Shown one piece after another: positions 1 through 7,976 of a stretch of DNA of 25,896 bases; positions within the stretch are counted from its first letter, which is position 1, and every line of letters starts with the position of its first letter. Location of the stretch: positions 1 through 25,896 of the forward strand of contig JADBKA010000046.1 in assembly GCA_014896635.1 (NCBI GenBank), written 5' to 3'. A program made the position numbers and the translations under genes. This stretch comes from Ktedonobacteraceae bacterium (GTDB lineage Bacteria; Chloroflexota; Ktedonobacteria; Ktedonobacterales; Ktedonobacteraceae). The notes under the pieces are model-generated. The model was not told where the DNA came from and did not search any database. It saw only the letters and a program-made list of their open reading frames with translations.

Positions 1-873
1 TCAAAGGAAAAAGGAAAATATATTGCAGTCGTCGAAGGTTCGATCCCTCTCGCTGACAACGGCGTCTACTGTACCATCGGGGGACGGACCGCCATTGATA
101 TTGCAAAAGAAGTTTGCGGCAACGCCTATGCAACCATCGCGGTAGGCACCTGCGCCGCATTCGGCGGCATTCCGGCGGCAGCCGGCGGTCCGACGGGCGC
201 GGTGGGCGTGAGCCAGGCCATTCCCGGCTTGCGCCTGATCAATCTCAGCGCCTGCCCGATGAACGGCGCAAACCTGGCTGCCACCATCGTCCACTGGCTG
301 ACATTTAAAGAGTTGCCGGCAACCGATGACCTGGGACGCCCGCTTTTTGCACATGGCGACCGCATCCACGACAATTGCCCGCGCCGGGCGCACTACGATG
401 CAGGACAATTCGTGCAGGAATGGGGCGACGAAGGACATCGCAACGGCTGGTGTCTCTACAAGATGGGCTGCAAAGGCCCCAACACATCCTACAACTGTCC
501 TCGTATCCAGTGGAACGATAGCACAAACTGGCCGATTGGCGTCGGTCACGGCTGCGTGGGATGCGCACAGCCACATTTCTGGGATACGATGACGCCGTTT
601 TATCGCACCCTGCCGAACGTCGGCGGCTTTGGCGTCGAGGTCACGGCTGAGCAGATCGGCATTGGAGCCGTCACGGCTGTCGCGGCGCTGACCGCTGCCC
701 ACGCCATCGGCACCGTTGTGAGGAAGCAAACCACAAAAAACCAGGCCGAAAAAGAAGCACCTGCTGAAGCATCTCCATCATCACCGGTGGGCAATGGTCA
801 GGCAACTGCATCTGCGACGATGCCAACAACCGGCGGGCAGGGTGAGCAGCAGGAAAAGTCAGGTAAAGAGTAG
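1..873 (+). CDS. hyaA: [NiFe] hydrogenase small subunit, group 1 (5' partial)
   Basis: This is the electron-transfer small subunit of a membrane-bound uptake [NiFe] hydrogenase. It carries three Fe-S clusters from the active site of the large subunit to the cytochrome b. The frame is open from base 1 to TAG at 871-873; the start, the Tat signal and the first proximal-cluster cysteines lie off-window. Visible motifs in order are VEGSIP, GTCAAFGG (Cys codon 151-153), SACPMNGAN, the distal-cluster His/Cys set (RIHDNCP, then WC and GCKGP), and the medial-cluster HGCVGC with the proline that usually goes with a 3Fe-4S centre. One TM helix follows (IGIGAVTAVAALTAAHAIG), as in membrane-anchored group 1 enzymes. 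After it comes an unusual tail of about 50 residues rich in A/S/T/G/Q. The codon five after the GTC cysteine is Gly, so the extra cysteine typical of O2-tolerant enzymes is absent at that position. The large-subunit gene begins 21 bp downstream. Confidence 0.95.
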   Translation, partial: SKEKGKYIAVVEGSIPLADNGVYCTIGGRTAIDIAKEVCGNAYATIAVGTCAAFGGIPAAAGGPTGAVGVSQAIPGLRLINLSACPMNGANLAATIVHWLTFKELPATDDLGRPLFAHGDRIHDNCPRRAHYDAGQFVQEWGDEGHRNGWCLYKMGCKGPNTSYNCPRIQWNDSTNWPIGVGHGCVGCAQPHFWDTMTPFYRTLPNVGGFGVEVTAEQIGIGAVTAVAALTAAHAIGTVVRKQTTKNQAEKEAPAEASPSSPVGNGQATASATMPTTGGQGEQQEKSGKE

Positions 874-894
874 AACGAGGGAGGAGTCTCTAGC

Positions 895-2604
895 ATGACA
901 CGTATAGCAATTGACCCTGTTACCCGCATCGAAGGGCACCTGCGCATCGAAGTGGAGGTGCAGGACGGGCAGGTCACGGATGCCTGGAGTTCAGGCACCA
1001 TGTTTCGCGGCATTGAGTTAATTTTGCGCAATCGTGACCCACGTGACGCCTGGGTCTTCGCTCAGCGCATCTGCGGCGTCTGCACCACTGTTCACGCGCT
1101 CTCTTCCGTACGCGCCGTCGAGAACGCGCTCGGCATTACCATTCCCGACAATGCCCGTCTGATTCGCAATTTGATCGCCGGCGCACTGCTGGTACACGAT
1201 CATGTCGTCCACTTCTACCACCTGCACGCGCTGGACTGGGTAGATGTGACGCTCGCGCTCAAAGCCGACCCCGGCGCAACCGCTACCCTGGCGCAATCCA
1301 TTTCGGCCTGGCCGAAATCCAGTCGCTCCTACTTCCAGGGCATCCAGAATCGCCTGAAAACCTTTGTCGATAGCGGCCAGCTCGGCCTGTTCGCTAACGG
1401 CTACTGGGGACATTCCGCCTACAAGCTACCGCCAGAAGCCAACCTGCTCGCGGTGGCCCACTACCTGGAGGCGCTCGACTGGCAGAAAGATTTCATCCGC
1501 ATCCATGCCATCCTGGGTGGCAAGAATCCGCATCCTCAGTCTTACCTCGTCGGCGGTATGGCGACCGCGCTCAACCCTGACAACGAATCGACCATCAACG
1601 CTGACCGGCTCTCCTTGCTCGCCCAGTTGATTCAGCGCGGACAGGAATTCGTCTCCCAGGTCTATCTTCCCGATGTGCTCGCTATCGCCTCGTTTTATAA
1701 GGACTGGGCAAAGATTGGCGGCGGCCTGGGCAACTACATGTCCTACGGCGACTATGGCAGCGATGTGCAAGAGTCACCACAGACCTACTTCTTCCCCAGA
1801 GGTCTGATCCTTGACAAGAACCTTTCGCAAATCCTGCCAGTCGATCATCAGCAGGTAGCCGAGTACGTGACACACTCCTGGTACAGCTACAGCGGCGGGG
1901 ACAACGTTGGACTGCATCCCTGGAAAGGGGAAACGAAGCCGAACTATACCGGTCCACAGCCGCCGTACGAATTCCTGAACACCGATGGCAAGTATAGCTG
2001 GCTGAAATCGCCACGCTACAACGAGCACGCGGTAGAGGTCGGTCCGCTCTCGCGCATGCTGATCGCCTATGCAACCGGCAAACCCTATGTGAAGACACCC
2101 GTCGATACTGTGTTGAACGCGCTGAAGGTCGATGCAACAGCCCTCTTCTCGACGCTTGGCAGGACGGCGGCGCGCGCTATCGAGGCTCAGGTGATGATAG
2201 ACCAGATGCCACAATGGCTGGCGAAGCTTCAGGAGAATATGGGACGCGGCGATCTGAGCATTCATGATACCGCCCACTGGGACCCCGCCACCTGGCCGAA
2301 AGAAGGACAGGGTTGGGGTCATCACGAGGCTCCGCGCGGCTCGCTCGCTCACTGGGTCCATATTAAAGATGGGCGCATCGCCAACTACCAGGCGGTCGTG
2401 CCTACTACCTGGAACGGCAGCCCGCGCGATGCAAAAGGCCAGCGCGGCGCCTATGAGGCTTCGCTGATCGGTACGCCCGTCGCCAATCCCGAACAGCCGG
2501 TCGAGATCCTGCGCACCGTCCACTCGTTCGATCCCTGCCTGGCCTGCTCGGTACATGTGCTTGATCCCAAAGGCCGTGAGTATGCCAATATTCACCTGCT
2601 CTGA
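895..2604 (+). CDS. hyaB: [NiFe] hydrogenase large subunit, group 1
   Basis: This is the catalytic subunit holding the Ni-Fe(CN)2CO centre that splits H2. It has 569 residues, a normal length for group 1. The N-terminal L1 motif RICGVC sits at residues 58-63 (Cys60, Cys63). The C-terminal L2 motif DPCLACSVH is at 546-554 (Cys548, Cys551). These four cysteines are the expected Ni/Fe ligands. The 15 residues after His554 (VLDPKGREYANIHLL) are the extension normally removed by the endopeptidase, whose gene lies two genes downstream. The start is ATG 895, preceded by a clear GGAGGAG ribosome site. Sequence around L1 (TTVHALSSVRAVENALGI) resembles HyaB-type membrane-bound uptake enzymes rather than the group 2 or 3 cytosolic forms. 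The exact subgroup cannot be fixed by eye. Confidence 0.96.
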   Translation: MTRIAIDPVTRIEGHLRIEVEVQDGQVTDAWSSGTMFRGIELILRNRDPRDAWVFAQRICGVCTTVHALSSVRAVENALGITIPDNARLIRNLIAGALLVHDHVVHFYHLHALDWVDVTLALKADPGATATLAQSISAWPKSSRSYFQGIQNRLKTFVDSGQLGLFANGYWGHSAYKLPPEANLLAVAHYLEALDWQKDFIRIHAILGGKNPHPQSYLVGGMATALNPDNESTINADRLSLLAQLIQRGQEFVSQVYLPDVLAIASFYKDWAKIGGGLGNYMSYGDYGSDVQESPQTYFFPRGLILDKNLSQILPVDHQQVAEYVTHSWYSYSGGDNVGLHPWKGETKPNYTGPQPPYEFLNTDGKYSWLKSPRYNEHAVEVGPLSRMLIAYATGKPYVKTPVDTVLNALKVDATALFSTLGRTAARAIEAQVMIDQMPQWLAKLQENMGRGDLSIHDTAHWDPATWPKEGQGWGHHEAPRGSLAHWVHIKDGRIANYQAVVPTTWNGSPRDAKGQRGAYEASLIGTPVANPEQPVEILRTVHSFDPCLACSVHVLDPKGREYANIHLL

Positions 2605-2619
2605 AAACGAGGTGTTCTG

Positions 2620-3438
2620 ATGCAATCATCGCAATCTATGAATGAAAGAGCCTCGCAGCCGCAAACAAAAGAAGCCGGCGCATCACTGCGCATCAGCAGC
2701 GGCGATGTCCCCAGGTACAGTGTGTACGTCTGGCAGTGGCCGGTACGCATTACACACTGGGCCATCGTCATCTCCATCGGCGTGCTTACGGTGACGGGTC
2801 TCTATATCGCCAATCCTTTTATCGGCACAACAGGCCCTGCCAGCAATCAGTACCTGATGGGAACCATGCGCTTCGTTCACTTCCTGACGGCGTTCGTGTT
2901 CACTATCAGCGTCCTGTTCCGTATCTACTGGGCATTTGCAGGCAATAAATATGCACGCTGGAACCAGTTTATTCCCGTGCAGGCAGCGCGGCTGCGTGGT
3001 CTGGGACGTATGTTGAAGTTCTATCTCTTCATCAAGCGCGAACCCCCGGCTACCATCGGGCATAACGCGCTGGCAGGTCTGACCTATACCGTGATCTACC
3101 TGCTGTTCCTGGTTCAGATCATCACCGGCTTTGCGCTGTACTCGATTCCCTTTCTCGGCGGATTCTGGCCGGCAGCTTTCGGCTGGGTCTTCCTGCTCTT
3201 CGATATACCGACGGTGCGCGTGATCCATGATGTTGTGATGTGGCTGTTCCTGGCCTTCGTGATCCACCACGTCTACTCGGCTATCCTGGTCGATATTGAG
3301 GAGGGCAGCGGCGTATTGTCGAGCATCTTCAGCGGCTACAAGTCACTGACATCGCGGCAACTGGCAGAAGTACGCGCTGACGAGGCCGCTACAGCAAAGC
3401 CGGCACAGGCGGGGAAAGCGGGACAGGAGCATGCGTGA
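2620..3438 (+). CDS. hyaC: Hydrogenase b-type cytochrome subunit
   Basis: This is the di-heme cytochrome b that anchors the hydrogenase dimer and passes electrons to the quinone pool. It has 272 residues with four TM helices at about 42-65, 82-105, 150-175 and 196-225. Histidines placed as in the HyaC/HupC family are His46 (PVRITHW), His87 (MRFVHFL), His203 (RVIHDVV) and His216/217 (VIHHVYS). The N-terminal 35 residues and the Ala-rich C-terminus are cytoplasmic-looking and poorly conserved. ATG 2620 lies 15 bp after the large-subunit stop with a weak ACGAGG site; a second in-frame ATG at 2638 is possible. The 3' end overlaps the next gene by 8 bp, which suggests translational coupling. Confidence 0.93.
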   Translation: MQSSQSMNERASQPQTKEAGASLRISSGDVPRYSVYVWQWPVRITHWAIVISIGVLTVTGLYIANPFIGTTGPASNQYLMGTMRFVHFLTAFVFTISVLFRIYWAFAGNKYARWNQFIPVQAARLRGLGRMLKFYLFIKREPPATIGHNALAGLTYTVIYLLFLVQIITGFALYSIPFLGGFWPAAFGWVFLLFDIPTVRVIHDVVMWLFLAFVIHHVYSAILVDIEEGSGVLSSIFSGYKSLTSRQLAEVRADEAATAKPAQAGKAGQEHA

Positions 3439-4003
3439 GCAGTCGGCGAACGTCTCTCTGCCGGAGCGGGTGGTCGTGCTAGGACTGGGCAACCTGCTGC
3501 GCGGCGATGAGGGTCTAGGTATCCGCGCACTGGAGCGCCTGCAAAGTCGCTACGACGTACCCGCTTCGGTGCAACTGGTTGATGGTGGGACGCTGGGGCT
3601 TGATCTGCTCTGCTACCTGGAAGATGCCGAACGCTTGCTCGTCCTGGATGCTGTGCTGACCGATGGACCACCAGGCTCGCTACTAAGAATCGCTGACGAC
3701 GAGGTGCCTGCCTTCTTTGGCATGCGCACCTCGCTGCACGAGGTAGGACTGGTTGACCTGCTGGCAGTGGCGCGACTGCGCGGCACTGCCCCGCAAGAAC
3801 TGGTGGTACTCGGCATGCAGCCAGCAACGATAGATTTGAGCTGGGAACTTTCTGCACCGGTCGCGGCCCACCTGGATCAACTCGTTGAGGCGACCGTCAG
3901 CGAACTGCGCCGCTGGGGCTTCGTGCTCACACAGCGAGATCAGGTGTTAACCTATGAGATGATAGAGGAAGGAGAACAAAATGTGCCTCGGCATTCCAGG
4001 TAA
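3431..4003 (+). CDS. hyaD: Hydrogenase maturation endopeptidase (HyaD/HupD family)
   Basis: This protease senses nickel in the large-subunit precursor and removes its C-terminal peptide after the final ligand motif. It has 190 residues. The family core VVVLGLGNLLRGDEGLG is at about 14-30. The three Ni-ligand positions of the HybD fold are present: Glu27 in GDEGLG, Asp73 in VLDAV and His103 in SLHEVGL. The substrate is almost certainly the large subunit at 895-2604, which has a 15-residue extension. ATG 3431 overlaps the hyaC stop. The 3' end overlaps hypC by 23 bp, so the C-terminal residues are read from the hypC start region. Confidence 0.93.
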   Translation: MREQSANVSLPERVVVLGLGNLLRGDEGLGIRALERLQSRYDVPASVQLVDGGTLGLDLLCYLEDAERLLVLDAVLTDGPPGSLLRIADDEVPAFFGMRTSLHEVGLVDLLAVARLRGTAPQELVVLGMQPATIDLSWELSAPVAAHLDQLVEATVSELRRWGFVLTQRDQVLTYEMIEEGEQNVPRHSR

Positions 4004-4253
4004 AGTCATCGAGATTGCCGATGAGACATTCCAGATCGCCAAAGTCGATGTATCAGGCGTGAAGCGTGGCGTCAACATCTCGTTGATCGCCTCAGAAGAC
4101 GTGGTACCCGGCGATTGGGTGCTCATTCACGTGGGCTTCGCCATGAGCAAAATCAACGAGCAGGAAGCTCAGCAAACCCTGGCAGCACTACAGGCGATGG
4201 GAGACCCTTACACCGACGAACTCACAATGCTCCATCAGAGCCAGATCGAGTAG
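3981..4253 (+). CDS. hypC: Hydrogenase assembly chaperone HypC
   Basis: HypC carries the Fe(CN)2CO group with HypD and hands it to the large subunit precursor during cofactor assembly. The protein is 90 residues, the usual size. It starts with the diagnostic MCLGIPGKV, where Cys2 is the essential residue, followed by an OB-fold-like core (VDVSGVKRGVNISLI, GDWVLIHVGFAMSKI). The ATG at 3981 has a strong GAGGAAGGAGAA ribosome site inside the end of hyaD. It is the last gene of the visible operon. The other Hyp factors (A, B, D, E, F) are not in the window. Confidence 0.95.
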   Translation: MCLGIPGKVIEIADETFQIAKVDVSGVKRGVNISLIASEDVVPGDWVLIHVGFAMSKINEQEAQQTLAALQAMGDPYTDELTMLHQSQIE

Positions 4254-4316
4254 GTGTGGCGGGACGACCACACCGCCACACCGCGTCTAGTACCCCATCG
4301 GGAGCAGGACGGCAGA

Positions 4317-4351
4317 GGAAGCGGGCAAGAGTCCGTACCTCTGGCGCTTCC
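4317..4351 (+). terminator. Possible terminator hairpin after the hydrogenase operon
   Basis: GGAAGCG at 4317-4323 pairs with CGCTTCC at 4345-4351. A nested AGAG/CTCT pair (4328-4331 and 4339-4342) extends the structure. It lies between the hypC stop and the convergent gene at 4362. There is no T-run, so Rho-independent function is uncertain. Confidence 0.35.
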
Positions 4352-4361
4352 CCCGTAGACG

Positions 4362-4820
4362 TTAACCGGCTATCAAGCCTGTGAATGTAGCCGTTCCTTT
4401 GATCGCCTTGACATCAATCGTGTACTTCACTCCGTCACGGACATTGGTAGCAAGCACACGCCATTGATTCGCTTGATTAATGGTCTTCGCAGTGCTACAG
4501 GTAGGAATGGGGCTACCAACATGGAAACAGACCCTCATCTGAACAGGGTTGGTCAGCCTGGTGAGCCTGACATTGATATCCCGGCAGTGAGAAGAAGTCG
4601 TGAAAGATTTAGAGGTAGCAGCAGGAAGAACAATAGTTCTGCCCGATTGCACCGTATGGGTTCCCATGTTAAAAGCCTGGCCGAAACAGCTCACTGCCGC
4701 CACGTTCGTCTGCTGAGATTTCGCCGGTGCAGCAGAGGTCGATGAAGTGGCCTTATCAAGCACAAACATGGTGGTAAGAAGTAGCACACCACAGAAAATC
4801 ATTACCAGCTTTTTACGCAT
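4362..4820 (-). CDS. Small secreted protein with four cysteines, unknown function
   Basis: This 152-residue protein is not recognised. The N-terminus MRKKLVMIFCGVLLLTTMFV is a classic signal peptide (basic start, hydrophobic core), with likely cleavage near the Ser/Ala-rich stretch at 25-33. The mature part has Cys45, Cys79, Cys98 and Cys108, an even number compatible with two disulfides outside the cell. It is rich in Thr, Val and Asn, suggesting a beta-rich fold. The start codon is preceded on its own strand by GAAAGGAAAGC, a good ribosome site. The gene converges on the hydrogenase operon and diverges from the kinase gene, so it is probably its own transcription unit. Base composition is lower in GC than its neighbours. 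Confidence 0.75.
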   Translation of the reverse strand: MRKKLVMIFCGVLLLTTMFVLDKATSSTSAAPAKSQQTNVAAVSCFGQAFNMGTHTVQSGRTIVLPAATSKSFTTSSHCRDINVRLTRLTNPVQMRVCFHVGSPIPTCSTAKTINQANQWRVLATNVRDGVKYTIDVKAIKGTATFTGLIAG

Positions 4821-5225
4821 ATGTGCTTTCCTTTCTCACATTTCTTCAACTTCTAGTAATGGATGTGTTTTCCGATTCATAGCAATCGCTACGAATGCTG
4901 CCTGTTTTATGCCAGAAATATAACATCTCGATAATGATAATAAAATAGCGTCAGCTTACCATTTATTTATCGGGCATTCTCAAATTTATTCAGGGAATAA
5001 ACACCTGCTATCACAGCATCATTTGCGCGTGCTTACGCTTGTGGCTGCTTCAAGCACAGCTTAAAGATGGGTAATCTTACCTATATATGCCGGCGCGCTT
5101 TTCGTGTATACTGCTCCTCTAAAGAAGAACTATTAATATCACCTGTAACCATCCAGTTACCTGTACAATAGCGCGAAGGCAGCCTTTCTGCCAGGCGAAA
5201 AACAGCCCGGAGGAGAAATTTACTG
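4821..5225. other. AT-rich intergenic region between divergent genes
   Basis: About 405 bp without a convincing gene, noticeably AT-rich. It should hold the promoters of the secreted protein (leftward) and the kinase gene (rightward). A perfect 7-bp inverted repeat with a 3-base spacer lies at 4985-5001. A TATACT at 5107-5112 could be a -10 element, but no matching -35 was seen. GGAGGAG at about 5210 is the ribosome site of the kinase gene. Confidence 0.5.
4985..5001. promoter_or_regulatory. AT-rich palindrome, candidate operator
   Basis: TTTATTC-AGG-GAATAAA is a perfect dyad in the middle of the divergent intergenic region. It has no T-run and a 3-base spacer, so it fits a protein-binding site better than a terminator. 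No specific regulator can be named. Confidence 0.3.
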
Positions 5226-6822
5226 ATGACCGACCACCACGAGGGCTACATAGGCCAGCAGTTTGGTAACTATCGCCTTGTTCGCCTTCTGGGAGGGGGG
5301 GATTTGCCGAAGTCTACCTGGGCCAGCATATCTTCCTGGAGACATCAGCGGCGATCAAGGTACTTCACACGCGGCTTTCTCAGAGTGAGCAGGATGACTT
5401 TCTCAGGGAAGCTCGCACTATTGCTCATCTTGCTCATCCCAATATCATCCGCGTGCTCGACTTTGGCATGCAGGGGAATATTCCCTTTCTTGTGATCGAC
5501 TATGCTCCCAATGGGAGTCTGAGAGAGCGTTATCCTAAAGGTTCACGCCTCCCACTAGAGCAGATCATCACCTACACGAAACAGGTCGCTTCGGCCTTGC
5601 AGTACGCCCATAATGAAAAACTCATCCACCGCGATGTGAAGCCAGAAAACATGCTGGTGGGACGCAGCGGGGAGATACTGCTGAGTGATTTTGGCATCTC
5701 GATTGTCGCCCAGACATCACAGTCTCAGCGCACTCAGGAAGTGATTGGCTCGGTCCCTTATATGGCTCCAGAGCAGCTCCAGGGACATCCACGCTCGGCC
5801 AGCGATCAGTACGCGCTGGGGATCGTTGTCTATGAGTGGCTCTGTGGCAGCTACCCGTTCCAGGGATCTTTCACCGAAGTCTATGGGCAACACCTTTTTA
5901 GCGCACCGCCTCCTCTGCATGAGAAGAATCCAGCGGTTCCTGCCGACATCGAACAGGTAGTCACGATTGCGCTTGCGAAAGACCCGCACCAGCGATTCAG
6001 CAGTGTCCAGGCTTTCGCACACGCACTGGAACAGGCTTATCAGAGGACACAACAGGTAACACAGGCCAGCACACTGGTTCCCAACCCGCCGGCCCAGGCC
6101 GCTCCTCCCCCTTTGCCTTACGGGCAAACACTGGTGGCCGCGTCTCCCTCGCCTCCCTCGCACACCCCTCCCTACGTTCGGGAGCCAGCAGCACTCTCAA
6201 CGACAAAAATCAGCCCTCTCGCTGCCTTTCCAAGACAACGCATATCGCGGCGTACGTTGCTGCTAGGACTGGCCGGGCTGGCAGTGGCAGGCGCGGGTGG
6301 CACAGCCTGGTACACGCTCTCCCATCGCTATCCTCCACAGGGGACGCTGATCTACACGTACCGGCTCCACAGTGACAAAATTTCTGCTCTCGCATGGCAT
6401 GGCGAGCGCATCGCCTCTGCCAGCGACGATGGGACGGCCCAGATCTGGGATGCCACAACCGGCAACAATCCCCACGTTTATCGTGGGCATAAAGAGAATA
6501 ATATTAACGCGCTGGCCTGGTCGCCCGATGGTTCTCGCATCGCATCCGCGAGTAACGATGATACCGTGCAGGTGTGGGATGCAGAGGTTCAGGGACAGGC
6601 GCTCACGTATACAGGTCATAGCGATACAATTTACAGTATCGCCTGGTCATCTGACAGCCAGTATCTCGCCTCTGGCAGCGCCGATAAAACGGTGCGAGTG
6701 TGGAATCTCGCCACCCCATCGAAGCTGTACATCTACAAACGCCATACCGACAGTGTGTACGCTGTCACATGGGGCGATAGCCACCACGTGATGGCACCGT
6801 TCAGGTCTGGGAAGGCGTCTGA
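5226..6822 (+). pseudogene. Ser/Thr protein kinase - TM - WD40 repeat protein, disrupted by two lesions
   Basis: This is a eukaryote-type (PknB-like) kinase with an extracellular WD40 propeller. The N-terminus (NYRLVRLLGGG) reads in one frame up to a seven-G tract at 5295-5301. Adding one G continues perfectly as GGFAEVYLG, then AAIKVL with the ATP-binding Lys, and on into the downstream frame. That frame holds HRDVKPEN (His codon 5627), DFG (5687) and APE (5765). A Pro-rich linker (about 6060-6200), one TM helix (about 6250-6310) and four WD40 repeats follow. The last repeat breaks near 6790: about five residues are missing and the frame changes. The remaining DGTVQVWEGV and its TGA (6820-6822) lie in another frame. 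In the disrupted frame, reading runs on to 7150, antisense to the next gene. Two independent breaks favour a pseudogene; base-calling error at the G-tract is an alternative for the first. The ribosome site GGAGGAG precedes ATG 5226. Confidence 0.85.
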
Positions 6823-6870
6823 CACAAGAGAGCTTTTCTGCAAGCAACCTCATAGAAAGGTTCGTTCATT

Positions 6871-6906
6871 CGCTCAGAAACGTCTTGCCGCCGGCGGGAC
6901 TGAGCG
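6871..6906. terminator. Nested hairpin between convergent genes, probable bidirectional terminator
   Basis: CGCTCAG at 6871-6877 pairs with CTGAGCG at 6900-6906 and encloses the self-complementary CCGCCGGCGG. It lies between the remnant kinase stop (6822) and the stop of the leftward ThuA-like gene (6924). On the + side it is followed by CTCTTTTCTC. The position suits shared termination. Confidence 0.55.
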
Positions 6907-6923
6907 ATGCCTCTTTTCTCTGC

Positions 6924-7721
6924 CTACTCATTTATTCTCGCCGCGTAGACGATACCTCCCCACAGGTGGTCGAGGAAAAGCGGCTCTGTATAACTCTCAG
7001 AAGTATGCCCCATCGCGGTATACCACGCATACCCACCATCGTATTCATGATACCAGGCAAGCGGATGGTCGGCTCCCGTCGTCCCCCCGTGATAGGTTGT
7101 CTCATCCAGCGTCATCAGCACATGGACATGCGCACGAGGACTGGTCCTGAAATTGTACCACTCATCGACGCGCGTCCACCTGGCCGGCAGCGTATGCGTC
7201 GAAGGGTGCGTCCGATCCTGCACGTCAATGGTGGCCTGTGTCACCGCCGGATGATTGCGGAAATATGCGCCGACGAGCCTGCCGTACCAGGGCCAGTCAT
7301 ACTCGGTGTCACTGGCCGAATGCACACCAACATAGCCTCCACCACCGCGAATATATCCCTCAAAGGCGCGTTTCTGCTCATCATTAAGAATATTGCCGGA
7401 GGTCATCAGAAAGACGACCGCGCGGTACTGAGCCAGGTTGGCAGTGGTGAAAGTCGCGGCATCCTCGCTAAAATCTATAGCGACCTGATGCTCGCCAGCC
7501 AGCTTGCGAAGAGCAGCAATGCCATCTTTGATCGAGGCATGACGGAATCCCCCGGTTTTAGAAAAGACCAGCAACTTCACGCTTTTCTCCTTCCCGTTTC
7601 CGGCAACTTCCTGATTATCAGCATTGCCCTGCACCAGCGAAGCGCGTAGAGTAAATATGACGAGCACTATTGATAATACGAGCAGAATCGTTACCAGCAT
7701 AACGACAGGTTTTCTTTCCAT
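6924..7721 (-). CDS. ThuA-like domain protein, membrane-anchored or secreted
   Basis: This protein has a ThuA fold (class I glutamine amidotransferase-like), a family linked to sugar utilisation whose biochemical role is mostly unknown. Using ATG at 7721 gives 265 residues starting MERKPVVMLVTILLVLSIVL, a signal anchor or signal peptide. GAGGAAGAGAGG lies just upstream. A longer start at 7793 adds 24 residues but has no ribosome site. The domain runs from about residue 45 to the end: KLLVFSKTGGFRH, then VVFLMTSG, GYVGVHSASDTEYDW and HPLAWYHEYDGGYAWYTAMGH, all typical of ThuA. It is convergent with the broken kinase gene, and that gene's aberrant extension would be antisense to its 3' end. It is probably monocistronic. 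Confidence 0.87.
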   Translation of the reverse strand: MERKPVVMLVTILLVLSIVLVIFTLRASLVQGNADNQEVAGNGKEKSVKLLVFSKTGGFRHASIKDGIAALRKLAGEHQVAIDFSEDAATFTTANLAQYRAVVFLMTSGNILNDEQKRAFEGYIRGGGGYVGVHSASDTEYDWPWYGRLVGAYFRNHPAVTQATIDVQDRTHPSTHTLPARWTRVDEWYNFRTSPRAHVHVLMTLDETTYHGGTTGADHPLAWYHEYDGGYAWYTAMGHTSESYTEPLFLDHLWGGIVYAARINE

Positions 7722-7839
7722 GCCTCTCTTCCTCAACATGGCGATCAATACAACGGCGAAAACAGCGTGGGAAATGGAAGTCGCTTGTGGCATCAGCAGA
7801 GAAGCAATCCGTTAAAGTTTGCTCGAAATTCCGCTTCCT

Positions 7840-7868
7840 ATTATACCATGTAGAATGATTTTTGTCTG
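7840..7868 (-). promoter_or_regulatory. Sigma70-type promoter for the ThuA-like gene
   Basis: On the - strand there is CAGACA (7863-7868), a 17-base spacer and TATAAT (7840-7845), with TGG directly before the -10 (extended -10). It points at the ThuA-like gene about 120 bp downstream. Confidence 0.6.
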
Positions 7869-7900
7869 TAGTCTTGCTCCCTATCGTCAGAAAGCGGATA

Positions 7901-7909
7901 TGGTATACT
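7901..7909 (+). promoter_or_regulatory. Extended -10 promoter for the small Cys-rich protein
   Basis: TGGTATACT matches an extended -10 (TGnTATAnT). No good -35 was found. It lies about 65 bp upstream of the TTG start at 7977 and is divergent from the ThuA promoter. Confidence 0.45.
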
Positions 7910-7921
7910 ACTTACCAATGT

Positions 7922-7946
7922 CCAGGCGCGGCGTGCCTGGCGGCAC
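7922..7946 (+). promoter_or_regulatory. Two overlapping hairpins in the 5' leader of the Cys-rich gene
   Basis: CCAGGC (7922-7927) pairs with GCCTGG (7935-7940). GTGCC (7933-7937) pairs with GGCAC (7942-7946). The second overlaps the right arm of the first, so they exclude each other. They sit between the likely transcription start and the ribosome site. Confidence 0.35.
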
Positions 7947-7976
7947 CCGCTTATTATTCTCAGGAAGGATAGTCGT

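Noticed and set aside
6823..7150. C-terminal extension of the kinase as a real domain
   Set aside because: It is antisense to the ThuA-like gene and arises from a frame break; the remnant stop lies at 6820-6822.
7722..7793. Longer N-terminus for the ThuA-like protein
   Set aside because: There is no ribosome site before the ATG at 7793, whereas 7721 has one and gives a clean signal-anchor start.
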